A DNA stretch of 64,000 nucleotides from Opisthorchis felineus (lineage: Eukaryota; Platyhelminthes; Trematoda; Opisthorchiida; Opisthorchiidae): NCBI GenBank assembly GCA_004794785.1, contig SJOL01007501.1:547879-611878 (forward strand), in the 5' to 3' direction. Numbering within the stretch: the stretch's first letter is position 1; the number at the start of each line of letters is the position of its first letter. The translations under genes and the position numbers were made by a program. Under the pieces are notes generated by a model. The model saw only the letters and a program-made list of their open reading frames with translations. It searched no databases and was not told the DNA's origin. Shown piece by piece: positions 51,751-63,277 of the stretch.

Positions 51751-54700
51751 TTTGTCAGGATCACCATTTTGTTCCTGAATGTGAAAATGGAACATTTAGA
51801 CAATTTATGACAAGCCTCATAAAATGTTTATTGTAACTGACCAGAATACACTCCAGTGGCAGATCTATGTGGCAGTAATGAACCGCATCTGTCAAAGAGA
51901 CTAAACACACGTACTTGTGAGCTGTAACGGGTTGCGCAATCTCTCTTTACTGGCCTATAAACTAGGAACATGTGAATCCTAGGCTGGCTGGTGAGGAGAA
52001 TCTTTTCATCTGCTATCATTCTTTGCATTTCAGCCATATTATGCCGTCGTTTACAATTATCAGCTTGACATCAAAAGCAATGTTCATAACTTGGCCACGT
52101 TGCGAAAATGTATGCGAGCTGCAGAAACTTTATCACACAAGCCACCGGGAAGAGCGGAACTTTCCAACCTTGAGAAAGCCTGTGGGATTTCAGTGACACG
52201 TAGAAATATTTACTAGAAATTTTTAACGCATGAGAATGTTACCGGTAAATACTTTGCTGGTGTGATGTGCTTTGCAGTGTCCAAAGTACACATGTTCCGC
52301 ATGCTCATGAGATCTTCGATCAATGTCAGGCAGAATAATGCTGAGGAGGTACGACTTAGACCATTATAAGGTTGAAAAGCCAGTGCCAACATGGAACATC
52401 GGAAAATGTAGCGCTCATGGATCATAGTCAGCCTGATTGTTTAAAACATTGTGCTTGCTAACTATCCAATGTGCTATCTCCGTGGAAGAATGCTGGGGAA
52501 TCCCAAGGTGAGTGACGTATGTAAGACTGGTCACAGTTCCTGATTATCCTCTAATATAACCCAACTGTACACTCCTAAGCTCGGTCATTACACCCTAAAT
52601 GCTAACGGGGATAAACTGATTAGGTCATCTGCAAAGTGCCATATTTTTCAACACCAACGAAGTTCATACCAAGATCACTTGAGCTCGCCTTACTCATCAG
52701 CAAGATAACTACCGCGCTCAAAAGCTCGGCATTGATTTATCAATAAAGGATGTGTTTTTCATCGTTACAACGCGTCCACTGGTTTCATTTCCGTTTCTTT
52801 CGTTCAGTTACCGTACGTTAAAGAAAGAGGAAGGGGAACATAATGGTGACTCCGGTAATCTGAGCCCGAATGACTTTGTGTCACACACCAAACAGTCTAT
52901 ATTAGGTTTTTTCTAGGTTGCCGGTGATTCCTTGCTTGGCCAATTGATCAGTGTGACACCATGCGTGAGACGATCGACAAGGAAAGCGTAGGTGCTCACG
53001 ACAATGTAATTCAGCAAATGTCCTCCCATCCACCGCGATTTACTTTGCCGTTGCATGGCATTGGTGTTGGTTCTGTCTGCAAAGCGGATTTTGCAGAGGG
53101 ACATCTGAGGCAAATGGAAGTCTGAATATATGAATTAGCAAGTACTGTGAAGATTATCTGTTTGCGTTATCAGATGACTTATACTCCTAATCAGGATCCG
53201 GTTTTGACAGAAGGAAAACTAAAGGCTACTGAGACGGATGATGAAGACAAATGGGTGAGGGTTATCTTAAACTGGCAAAAATTGGCAGGAAGCAAGTCCC
53301 AAGCAGCACCAGGTATGAAGATTCTGAGATCTTCCAGTAGCAGTTCTGTTGAAGCAAGCGAACCCAACTGCCGGCTTCTTGACCATCACGAATAAGCGTA
53401 AGCATACATGAAATATGAACAAAACAATATATTTGAACAATTTTTATCCAGATAGGTGTAATCCAGGGCTGTCTTACATCTAGCAACAAGTATCGCAGAT
53501 ATATGCAGATTTTCCTTCAGCATCCCATGGTTTTCGGCAAATTTTGATGTTCATCTAAGTATGAACAATGGTTATACAAACATCAGTCGGTGACCGACTG
53601 ACGATAACTGACCAAACACTTGTAAAAATTCTGTTTGTCTCATCGCCGGAAACTGGTTTAACCTCACCTGGGCCAGCCAAGTGGGGCCTACTGTCGGGAA
53701 AAGTGTTTTTGCACAATTATTTCAGACAGTGTGATCGGTGCCTGCTAGGATACCGTCGATTCGATCGTTTGAGTGGCGCTATGATTAGCACAGACTCTGA
53801 CTTCCTTATAGAAATCAGACTCTTCTGGTGAAACTGGTACACATGTAAAACTAGCAGGTTTTCAGGCCCTCTGCGCACAGAGGGACCTGACGGGTTGCAG
53901 TATGTGTAATGACCAAGACATGCAGGCCCGATAACAGCTGGTCTGGATAACACCCTTATCTCGCAAACATACATAGCGCGCATACGCTATTGGATTGCTA
54001 AGGCTTGCCTTACGTGTCTGTCACCGCCATCATGTGTCAGGTCATTGTACGTTCTTGTGATACGAATGTCCAGAAAATCGGTTGACAACAAGTAATCACA
54101 TGCCAAAGATTTTAGTGAATCAAAACTGCCAAGAAGCGCGAAAAACAAGCCCAACGTTTGTAATCGACATGCCTAATCCAGGATGATGATCTGTGGGACG
54201 ATGACTATATCAATGTTCCTGGTGAACAGCTCTGGGTTTCACTTTTTTAAGGTTTGGCCTTAAGATAAGGGTGAATTATCTGTTGCAACCCGAGCGGCAC
54301 CCATGAGTGACGTGTATCGGTAAAACTTCCGATTAGGCAGGAGTACTTCAGAACTTACTTTTCGTCCGGTGATATTTGTGTGAAGATATTAGCTCCCAAA
54401 AGTACCCAAAGGTCGGTGGTAGATATTAGCCTACAACAGCTAATCCACCCGGATCATGAAGATGCAATGTGAATAAAACAGGCAGTCAGTCGTGTGCGGA
54501 CTTCTTCTTAGGGTACTCCATCGTCCGGAACAAATGTTCTGAATTTAATCCTGCCGTAAGTACCGGCGTCGATAGACGACATACCCATCCGAATCTCTCC
54601 ACTAAACACGCTAGCAATGTTTCTCCCTAGAATGCCACTCGCCATCCTAACATTTGGGCTTACTTCCTTCTCTCTATGAAACCCTACCCTTGTCTGAATC

Positions 54701-55269
54701 CGTTGCTTTCTTCGGCTGCACCACAGATTCAACAGGCACTGTACTCCTTCGTTAACTTTTGACCTTTGCCATGGTGAACAAATTTTGGTGAAATTTAACG
54801 CACGCTTTTTTACCACTTGCTTTACCACGTGGTGTTTGCACACGCTTGTAGCTAATTCAGATCGATTAGCCATGTTCTCATGGCAACTTGTATCTATAGC
54901 TTTTATACAAACTTTCAAGGCTTTCTTTGTGCTTGCTCCATTCCGTGCAACAATTTAGACGTAGATTCCAATAGACTGAATTTTGCATCCCTTCCACGTA
55001 AGTGTTTCACTGCATTTAGCGCCGCATTCTATTGATAAATATCAAGAATTCGTAATTCTTGGCTTGTGGCCTCCACTCGGCTGAGCTTTCCTGAATACTT
55101 TGAATAATCCACCTCAGGGTCCTTACTAATACTGATGATAGCAAGCTTTCCTTTTTAACTTGACGGGAACATACCAACGGCGGCAAGGTCAAGTGGTTAA
55201 ATTTTACCTGGCTGGCAAAAACACAACATGGGCATAAGGTAGAGATAAGGGGACAGGCTTAGAAAGTGA
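51751..55269. other. no gene recognised
   Basis: A minus-strand frame of 136 codons (54508-54918) and several shorter ones have no identifiable motif. Near 55.18 kb, AAGGTCAAGTGGTTAAAT resembles a tRNA A box but no B box follows. Confidence 0.5.
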
Positions 55270-57060
55270 TAATTGTAAATTGCGGAACACAAAACACTGG
55301 GACAGTGAGGCTGGATTGGTACGAGCACTTTAGTGATGAATTCAGCCGATAGGACCTAAAATCGAAACCGGTCGGTTACTCTGGGTAACCCTGGACAGCT
55401 GACCTGATAGTCATGGTCACGAAAATCGTGAATTGAGATGCTGAGTTCGTACTGGGATTAAGCGACAGTTTGCAATTTAGGAGTTCGATGTACGCTGAAA
55501 GTGGATAAACTCACTGGTTCCATTGTTAGAGGGAAGTCGGAGATGATGGGTCTTTGTGTGGGTGAAGTGTTGCTAATGCGTCGGACCGTGAAGAAAATCA
55601 CTGAATTTGTGACCAGAGCAGGGTAAAAGGCCTGCAAAAAGCCAAGGTGAGCAAATCGGGAGGAAGGGTTTAGGGGGTCAGAAGGAAGAACCCACTCCAG
55701 TTGCAGTTGGGTCCAGGTAACCGACTTGTTGGTATTTGCAGTTAGGACCTGAGATGGTGGAGGGCAGTCAGGAGTATGAAGTAAATAGTTGTGGGTGTGC
55801 CACTAGACTGGGTGTAGAAATGCCGTACCAATATTGCACCAACGTACTCCGGTTTCCGGACAGTCCAGTAATAAAACTCGTGTTTAGGCTAGTCGGATAA
55901 GTGGTGTGCACTTCTCTGGCTGGTGGGCTTTGGGTTGGTTAAAGGGATCAAAAAGGGGAGAATCAGACCGATGCAGAAACACAAACATTCTCCCCACATT
56001 TAGAGGTCTATGCTGAAGGAAATCAGAGTGGCCAGCGACCGAGCGGGGCGTTTCGACCGGGTTTTACCGAAGAGGGAAGCTTGGGGGAGGAACGAATTAG
56101 ATGAATCCAGTAGAGCCTAGTGGGTGTGAGGGGGAGCGATCGACACCATGGAGCTCACTTATAGAAAAACTCTCAAGTTTAGTACACCTAAGGGTACGAC
56201 TGCAGGTTTCAGGCTAATCCTAGAGCTAGACACTGTCTTATATTACCAATACAATGCTAATATAATATAGACAGGTATAAAACGGACCAGTATAAGTGGG
56301 ATTCTGCTTGGCGAGTATAAAGAACACTCAGCTAGAGCTGTAGGAGACCGGCTTTGGTGGTTAAATATTTACTCCATATTTTTCGCTCAGCCTTGGTTAA
56401 CCAGGAGTAAAGCCAAAGCAAAGGAGTAGTTGCATGGTTTGCGCAAGACGGAGAGCTGGCTGATTTGGTACCAGGCCGGGAAGATTTGCTGTAGGATTAC
56501 TTGTTTGGAATGGTTACTCAGTGGGTTAGTCAGCGAGTGGCGGCAAATTCTGACTTTATCCGAAGGGATCCGTTCTGCATAGGGGCCATTGGCTCGGGAA
56601 CGGGCAGTAGATGACCAAGAAATGCTGGGTGTCAAACATCGGAGTACTGAACAAAGATTATGGGACAACAGGAAGTTGCTACGCGAACCGAAAAGCAACA
56701 CATCTTTTGAGAGGAAATGAAGTAAGATTGTGGGTCGGTTGGATACAGCTGTGCATACCGGGAAGGTCTCTATATTTTATTTGTATTTTGCCGTTCCAGG
56801 GAGTAGGAGGGAAGCGTGCAGGGCGTTATTTATGGCTTATAAAATGGGCTTGGTGTGGAAAAACTCAAGCCAATATGAAGGTGGCGGGGGCTTTGCACGT
56901 CGACGTAAGCCAAGCGCGTGGCACTAGCATCTTCAGTCTACCCGACGCATTCTCATAAGATGAAAAATAGTTTCCCTTCCCGGTGTTTCAAAACATTACC
57001 AGATACATGACGCAATCATGTCAACCTTCTCGCGAGCAACGAGCTGTTCCTAGCAGGTAA
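55270..57060. repeat. unclassified G-rich repeat, copy A
   Basis: This stretch has no gene but shares scattered, collinear similarity with 58.2-59.4 kb. Examples: ACTGGGTGTAGAAATGCCGT (55808) against the matching word at 58357, AGTAGAGCCTAGTGGGTGTG (56110) against 58670, and GCACGTCGACGTAAGCCAAG (56897) against 59282. Words occur in the same order, so the two segments look like old copies of one repeat. Its coding strand and class are unknown; long minus-strand open frames in copy B show no recognisable domain. Confidence 0.5.
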
Positions 57061-57824
57061 AACCGCCGCTATAAGATAGCAGTAGAACACTTGATCAGTT
57101 CTTCTAGCCGGCTGGTGTGTACAATGCGGTTGGTCGCTTAATGAGCAACCACTGTTGTTTTCATAGACACAAACCAATGGTTTTCACAGACTCAATGATG
57201 CACTTTCGCACACACATGGCGGCAATTTTCTGGTGAAATAAAGTGCCACTTTGTCCTCAAGGTCATAATTTGATCTGGCTGATTACTCAGGCTCCCTCTT
57301 ATTATGTAGAAAATCCCAAAGCGCTTTAACAGAATTGTCCTATTGTTTGTGGCTATTATTTATCAACCAATCGCATTAACCACTCCAAAAATGAGTCCGT
57401 CGACAGGTTGCACGCCATCTTCAGAAGAACAGCTAGGGTTTTCAGGCAATCATAAATACACCAAAAGTGCCTTTCCAGTGTTCCCGAAGGTTTGTTTTTT
57501 CGGGTCCAAAACTGATCCATTCCCATACACTTAAAAGGAAGCAAGCTCGCTTCCAACCCTCCACGGGCATTTAAGCTACCGCTTGCGTACCAAGCCGAAC
57601 AAACCGGAATTTGTATGTGGGACGCACACCACTCGTTTAACGACACCAGCTTCGCTGATTTAAAATTGCCACCGGATATAGGCTAAAACCCGTGGTACAC
57701 ACGCTGACTTTCCAGTTCGTGAAAGTAGTGTGCTCAAGTCAGTTGCAGAGGGCCGGCTCAGGAGAATAGCTGGGCACATGCGTCCGAAAAAATTTGCCTT
57801 CATCATAGTTTTCTCTTTCCCCCA

Positions 57825-58215
57825 TTGCAGAAGGCGGACCATAAGGTTCAGCATACGGTAGGAATATCTGTGGGTAGAAGGCATGCAGCTGAAGTGAGAG
57901 TTGCAAAGCGTGCAGTCTTTCGCATCGTCGTGGACAGGGGGTGCAGAAGGGGCGGACATGGTATGGAGAGATATGGAGAGCTCTCCCAAAGCTTCCGTAT
58001 ACAAGCGGTGTCTTTCAGGGTTGCCCACTCTCTTCATTCCTATTTAATTTCGTGATCGGCGAGATAATGAGACGAACGCTGAAATGATCATGCCTGATGG
58101 TATGCCACCCAGGCGTTTTCAGATGAACTGACAAAAGTCATCCCGTCCTTTGATATGCACTTTGCACCCACGAAGTGTAAGGTTATGATAATAAGGTCTA
58201 TTCATAACTGGTGAG
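57825..58215 (+). pseudogene. non-LTR reverse transcriptase fragment lacking the YADD motif
   Basis: Three frames together give a LINE reverse transcriptase piece. Frame 1 ends in YGELSQSFRIQ. Frame 2 carries SGVFQGCPLSSFLFNFVIGE (about 57995-58055), the motif B region usually SGVRQGCPLSPFLFN. After a TGA, frame 3 gives FSDELTKVIPSFDMHFAPTK and CKVMI (about 58118-58190), the segment that normally follows motif C. The YADD strand expected between them is absent, so about 60 residues are deleted. It is unlike the R2 copy in sequence; I cannot place it more precisely than a LINE with an APE-type-like RT. Confidence 0.7.
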
Positions 58216-59440
58216 TGGCATACCTGCAGGCATGATCATAATGTTACAGTCAGAATAAAGCATGAGTTTGTTCGTAATTGCAGGTAATGGAGCGAGTGGG
58301 TGAGAGGGTTTAGTCAAGAGTAGGAAGGGCAGAGTTGCGGGTGTGCTGTCAAACTGGGTATGGTAGTGCCATGCCATCGCTGCACTGACATACTTTGGTT
58401 TCTTGATAGCCCCGTAACGGACGTCTTCTTTGAGGTGATTGGGATGGGATATGAAATTCCGTGAGCCTCGGGGTTTTTGAGTTAGCCAAGGGAATCCGCA
58501 GAGATAGAACGAAACCGATGTAAGATCGCAGGTATTTTTCTGGTCCGGTTGGGGATCGCTGTGGGTGTAAATCACAGGCCAGGTGGAGTGGATAACAGCC
58601 AAAAAGGGCGTTTGAAGCAGGCATTGCTGAAGGTTGGAGCTTGGAAGACGAGTGAAGAGGTTGAGACCAGTGAAGCCTGGTGAGTTTGAGGAGACATCAG
58701 GTAGGATAATGTGCATTATTGAAGACAGAAAACTTAACGTTTACCACAATTAGAGTGGTGACAACAAGTGATTAAATGAGACAGGATAGGGGTGGATCTC
58801 TACCTAGTAGACTAGCGATCAAGCAGGGGTTGAGTTTCCTAATATATGATATAGAGTACAAGAGATCTAGAGCGAACCGGTGTAAGCAAGCAGAGAGGTG
58901 GTGTGGTTAGGAAATTCAGACGTATAAGGGCTGACGAGAGTGGACTTCTGAGATGATGGACTAGTTTATCTGAAGTTTATTACGTGGGTTGGACAGTACG
59001 ATCACCTAGGGGAGAAAGTGAATGCAAGAGAAATGGTCACCAGTCCCCGAAGCATTGATATCAGCTTCAAATAACAAGTCGTGCATGGCGAAGAAAGACC
59101 TTCAGGGGCTAGTCTTGTGGGCTGGTAGTAGAGGGCTAGGAATCTCATTGTATATGTATGTATATTTCTCATTGTGTATCCATTCCTGGGAGCAGTAGGT
59201 AGGTGCCTGTGTGTTGTTTGGTTGACGAAGTGGGTTTAGTGCGGTGCAACCCTAAGTATGACGGGGACAGATACAGCTCTGCATGTCGATATAAGCCGGG
59301 GGCATCGCAGTGTCTTCAGGCCATCCAATCTGTTTTTGTAAATTTCTTTTTTAGAGACGAAAGGTCAGTATTTTGACGTCTGTAGTTCATAGCGTTGCCA
59401 GTTAAATGACACAACCGGGACGAGTCCAGCCAAGCAGCAA
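58216..59440. repeat. unclassified G-rich repeat, copy B
   Basis: Diverged partner of the 55.3-57.1 kb segment, shorter, and starting directly after the reverse transcriptase fragment. The adjacency suggests that it may be the 3' part of that LINE family, but copy A has no visible RT in front of it. A 172-codon minus-strand frame (58198-58716) is Pro/Ser/His-rich and matches no domain I know. Confidence 0.5.
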
Positions 59441-60466
59441 CAAACAGAAAACAACAGTGCTCTTTTATGGATTTCCTGAATTAAAGGCCATGCTTTGAAC
59501 CACCGGCGATGGGCAAACCACCCGTGCTGCTAGAGGGGTGGCGGGCAGACGAACGCACCACCTTGCGACGCAACAAGGTGACCCTCCCTGCAGGATGTAC
59601 CGACCACCAAAAGAGGTTTTCATCCCTCGTGCATGCTACCAGATCTGCAAGGTGGCATGCCACCAAGCAGTCATAATTGCGGCTTGTGCACTGATGAAGA
59701 ACTCCAGCTACCAGATATTTTATCCGGTCGAAGGAAAGCCATGCCAGTAAGACAGCTCAGTCATTTCGAACATGCCAACGGCAAACGGCCGCAGGAAACG
59801 GCAGGTCGCGGTGAAGACAAATGAGGCGCAGCTGTCATTGGGACAATGGGAACAGAACGGAGTTGCCCAGAGCGCGTGAACCATGGCTAAAAGATGTCGG
59901 AGTGTGCGCTACCAAGCCAAGCAGGGGTGTACCGCAATTTTATGTGTACGTGTGCTTAATGAGTTGTGTGACGTACAAGAGTTCTCAGGTATGAGAAACT
60001 CTGACTTTTTGGTTCATGTTGGTTAGGGCTAGGCAAGACGAAGCACCACCCATTAACAGAGCGAACTGAGTAGTCCAGGGCAGGGACCAAGCTGGGAGGA
60101 GCCTGGTATACGTTGCCACGGAAAAAATTCGGGCCAATTATAGGGCACACTCTGATCAAGCAGGCACTGCGGGTAACTGTTGCTTCAAGCAAGCCAAAGG
60201 TAGCAAGGTATAGTAGGGGGGTGATTTTGTTTTTTTAACTTAGTGTTTTTTATTGTTTTTTTTTTGTCCACCAACTATACCTTCGTCAAATTCACAGGTG
60301 ATTTGGACCCGATTCATAAAGGAGATCAGGGAGTAGTTGGGTATTAAGTAGGGCGGCTGCGGCTTCACACGTAAGGAAGTTATTTACAAACTGCAAAGTC
60401 GTATGTTAGTTAATGATATTTCGAAGCCGATCGGGGAGATTTTTCCAGATACTAGTGTAGTACACT
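59441..60466. other. spacer before the R2 element, no gene recognised
   Basis: Short open frames only. It contains a T-rich run (about 60228-60268) and ends in a perfect 9-bp-arm palindrome around one base, ACTAGTGTA-G-TACACTAGT (60451-60469), that abuts the HDV-like ribozyme. Confidence 0.5.
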
Positions 60467-60544
60467 AGTCGGCGAGCTGAACCACCTCCTCGTGGTGCCG
60501 ACTGGGTAGCCTGGACGTAAGTCTAGGTGAGCTAAGAGTTCAGC
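60467..60544 (+). ncRNA. HDV-like self-cleaving ribozyme at the 5' end of an R2-clade element
   Basis: The segment folds as a nested double pseudoknot of the hepatitis delta type. P1 is AGTCGGC (60467-60473) with GCCGACT (60497-60503), 7 bp. P2 is GCTGAA (60476-60481) with TTCAGC (60539-60544), 6 bp. P3 is CCAC (60482-60485) with GTGG (60492-60495), closing a CTCCTC loop like the CUCC-type L3 of HDV. P4 is CCTGGAC (60510-60516) with GTCTAGG (60521-60527), capped by a GTAA tetraloop. GGG follows P1 as expected for P1.1, and the joining strand before P2 contains CTAAG, placing the catalytic cytosine at C60532. R2 retrotransposons are known to process their 5' ends with HDV-like ribozymes, and this one lies just upstream of the R2 zinc fingers. 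All helices are intact, unlike the coding region. Confidence 0.82.
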
Positions 60545-60582
60545 AACTCCAGACAGGACGAACCACCCTGTTTGGTTTCAAT

Positions 60583-61454
60583 GTGCTGATTATTTTCGAC
60601 AATGTACACTGCGAATCATCTGGTGCCTTCGCACCATTTCCAATCAGTACACAGGAGAGACTCGTGGGGCTCACGTGTGAGGAATGTGGCAAGTGCTGCA
60701 CATCGAAAGCTGGCTTGGTAGCCCGCCATCGAGTTCACGACAATGAAATTGTTGGTACGAACATGGTCACCCTATTGGCCTACGCTGATTGTTCCCGCCT
60801 TTTTCCGACGAAGATTGGCCTGAGTCAGCATCGCCGGTACGCACACCCCACCCAGCATAATGCCGATAAGCTTGGCCGAGTGACGCATTCTGGTGCCAAC
60901 AAGAGACATAATCTCTCTTGCACCTGGCTAACAATTTATATCCGTCTTGTGGCACGCAAACCGCGCTGTTCGCGAGATTGGAGCAGTATTTTCCTGGTCG
61001 ATCGGCTATCAGCATCAAAACCAGGTTACGGGTGCTTAACTGGCAAGCACAATTGGACAAATCATCATCTGGTGGCCCTGATCAAACTATCGGTCAAATA
61101 ATGGCCTACTCGTCAGAAGCTGATGACTATAGCGTCTGGCTTAAACAAACCGTGAATTGCGCCATGTCACTCTTGGGATCACATGCTGACAGTTCACTTG
61201 CTGGTGTTGACCTCCTGGCATTTGCCCGAGGGTTGCAGTCTGGCATCACGACACCGGAGCAAGTCGTGTCGCTTCTGGACCCCCACGCCTCCAGGACATT
61301 TCCACACATCTGGAAAACAGTATTCGGACGCCGTCGTCAGTTAGCCCATCGGATTCCGGTCAACCGAAATCGCCGAGCCAACTACGCCGCCATCCAGATC
61401 CTATACCACCGAAGACGGAAAGATGCAGCGTCCACTGTGCTCGATGGGTCATAG
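60583..61454 (+). pseudogene. R2 protein N-terminus: zinc fingers and linker, frameshifted
   Basis: The first frame gives two C2H2-type fingers used by R2 proteins to bind target DNA. Finger 1 (60676-60738) has C-EE-C, the KAGLV core and a closing H; the expected first His position is Arg followed by His. Finger 2 (60781-60846) reads YADCSRLFPTKIGLSQHRR-YAH: its first Cys is Tyr (TAC for TGC) while the rest is canonical. Near 60.95 kb the homology moves to the next frame, where ALFARLEQYFPGRSAI and, later, the Arg-rich RRANYAAIQILYHRRRKDAA match the region before the R2 reverse transcriptase. A further shift follows near 61.43 kb, after which EGLPLDAEQFWKQVL is readable up to TAG (61559-61561). 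I set no true start codon. Confidence 0.75.
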
Positions 61455-62145
61455 AGGGCCTACCCCTGGACGCCGAGCAGTTTTGGAAACAGGTTCTCTC
61501 AGCTCCAAAACACATTGGTAGCTGGCAAATTCGCGTAGTAGTACCATCCGATTGGAGCTAGATCGAACCAATTACAGGACAGGAAGTCGGCCGTACGATC
61601 CGTTGAATGGGCAATTCGTCCCCGGGCCTGGACAAGCTCACGCCTAGGATGCTCCACTGGTTCGGTGCTAACGCGCTAACTGGGTACTTCAACTTACTCT
61701 TATTACCCGGGGGTTGTCCCCCACATCTGTGTCGTGCCCTTATTACCCTAGTTTCGACCTCACCGGATCAACTGAGACCAATCTCCGTGTCATCCATTCT
61801 TGTCCAATGCCTTCATAAGGTGCTCACTGATCGCTGGAGTCATAGATTGTAACTGCCCTCACTCCAGTTTGCATTTCTACATCGAGACGGTTGTTTGGAA
61901 GCTACGTCGCTGCTACATGCCCTACTTCGTCACTCTCCAGAGACTGCTTCTAATCTCAGCTTGGCGTTTGTTGATATCTCGAAACAGTTTGGCTCGGTTT
62001 CGCATGACACAATCATCAGATCTGCCGAGGCGTTTGGAGCACCGTCACCTCTAGTTTGATACATCGCACAGTCCTATGAGAATGCTGTAGCAGTTTTCCC
62101 CAATTCCGAGGTTCACTGCCACAGGGGTGTGAGGCATCCCCTTTA
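61455..62145 (+). pseudogene. R2 reverse transcriptase fingers and first palm motif, broken
   Basis: Homology continues through TAG (61559) and TGA (61604) into NSSPGLDKLTPRML and RPISVSSILVQCLHKVLTDR, the R2 forms of reverse transcriptase motifs 1 and 2. After a shift at about 61.85 kb it resumes as LQFAFLHRDGCLEATSLLHA and then FVDISKQFGSVSHD, which is motif A; its first catalytic Asp is GAT 61973-61975, but the usual SKAFDSV is SKQFGSV. A TGA interrupts just after FGAPSPLV, and the last recognisable piece is SEVHCHRGVRHPL, the motif B strand where functional elements have GVRQGDPL. Motif C (FADD) does not follow, so this copy cannot encode an active polymerase. Confidence 0.78.
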
Positions 62146-62583
62146 CTTTCAAGGGGAAATGGGTCTTCAACCACCGAAAGCATCTGCTCAAACTGCTCGA
62201 TAAGGTGACGCGTGCCCCGTTGAAGCCACATCAAAGAATGGAGATCGCGAGGAACTACATGATACCGAGACTGACATGTTGGCCCATGCCTGGCCAAGGC
62301 CACCGAAACACTCCCAAAAGGTTGAACAACTACATCAGGCAATCTATTCGTGGCTGGCAACGTCTACCGAAGGACACCCGGATTAGCTACATCCACGCCG
62401 GTAAACAACGTGGGGGAATTGGTATTCTAAGTCTGGGTGCAACGATCCCGATGCGGCTGGGGGCGCGTATGGAAAAGCTCCTTTCTACCCGGTGCCGAGT
62501 ACTACGCAATGTGGTCAACGTTTCTGCATTTGACAAGATTGTTCGGAATCTCAGCCTTCCGATCCGCGTCCGTAGTGCATGAG
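62146..62583 (+). pseudogene. R2 thumb / post-RT domain fragment
   Basis: Open frame resembling the R2 thumb: HLLKLLDKVTRAPLKPHQRM, ARNYMIPRL, KRLNNYIRQSIRGWQRLPKD, YIHAGKQRGGIGI and SLGATIPMRL. The well-known R2 counterparts are APLKPQQ, LRDFLIPR, a basic helix before WLHLP, and YFHA followed by GGLGIPSL. The frame is uninterrupted to TGA at 62580-62582, so this is the best-preserved part of the protein. It abuts the palm fragment with the whole FADD region missing. Confidence 0.78.
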
Positions 62584-62603
62584 TATACACCAAGGAAGGG
62601 CTA

Positions 62604-63277
62604 GTGGCTGCTTGGGGTGACAGTCTGCATAACGGCGTTGACGTTCACGGTTTACGAAAGTTGGCCGCTTCGCCTCTTTCGAATCGATGGCTTGTATTTC
62701 AGAACGAGTATTTCCTCGGATATTTACTCGCGGTATCCAGCTCCGATGCAACCTGCTCAGGACGAGAGTTAGAAGCGCTCGGCACGGTCATGGTGGCCAC
62801 ACGATCTTATGTCGTGGAAACTGTGACCAACCGGAGCGTTTGGTGCATATTTTGCAGTCCCGCTAGATCACGCATGACGCCAGATGTGCTCGTCATAATC
62901 GGATTGCAAGGGAACTCACAGAACGTCTCCTTCGCCTGGGATACACCGTCTTCGAGGAGTTGAGAGCACCTACTTCATCAAGCCTGACCTAATCGCTGTC
63001 CGGGAGCGCCGTATTCCATCGCCATAATCTCAGCCCTACGTGCAATTGGTTGTGATGTCGGCTTTTGGTCCACCAACCGATGATCATCTCTTATCGATGG
63101 ATATGCTTTCTTCAATCCGCCAAGGCCATTGTTGGACTGAGCCTTCCTAGGGTAACAGTCAGTGACTTGTGTTTGCTTGCCATTGTGGGCTCTCTGCGTA
63201 CTTACGTCACTTTTATGCGTGGTACTGTCGTTAAGTATACATTCTTACCATTGAATCTCACACGGGACCCAGTGTGA
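62604..63277 (+). pseudogene. R2 C-terminal endonuclease region (CCHC and KPDL motifs), decayed
   Basis: The R2 restriction-like endonuclease follows a CCHC knuckle. Here CRGNCDQPERLVHILQS is present from 62810, with Cys-x3-Cys-x7-His spacing, but the fourth Cys is Arg (CGC 62861) and is followed directly by TAG (62864). Then THDARCARHNRIARELTE and LLRLGYTVFEEL match the R2 segment before the endonuclease motif. A shift leads to KPDLIAVRERRI (from 62980), the conserved K/R-P-D-L core. The last similarity, GLSLPRVTVSDLCLLAI near 63.14-63.2 kb, fits the R2 C-terminus. Several frames are needed and no active enzyme can be made. Confidence 0.72.

Noticed and set aside
58198..58716. 172-codon minus-strand frame, the longest outside the receptor exons
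   Set aside because: Lies wholly inside a repeat copy, with compositional bias and no motif; the matching region of copy A does not keep it open.
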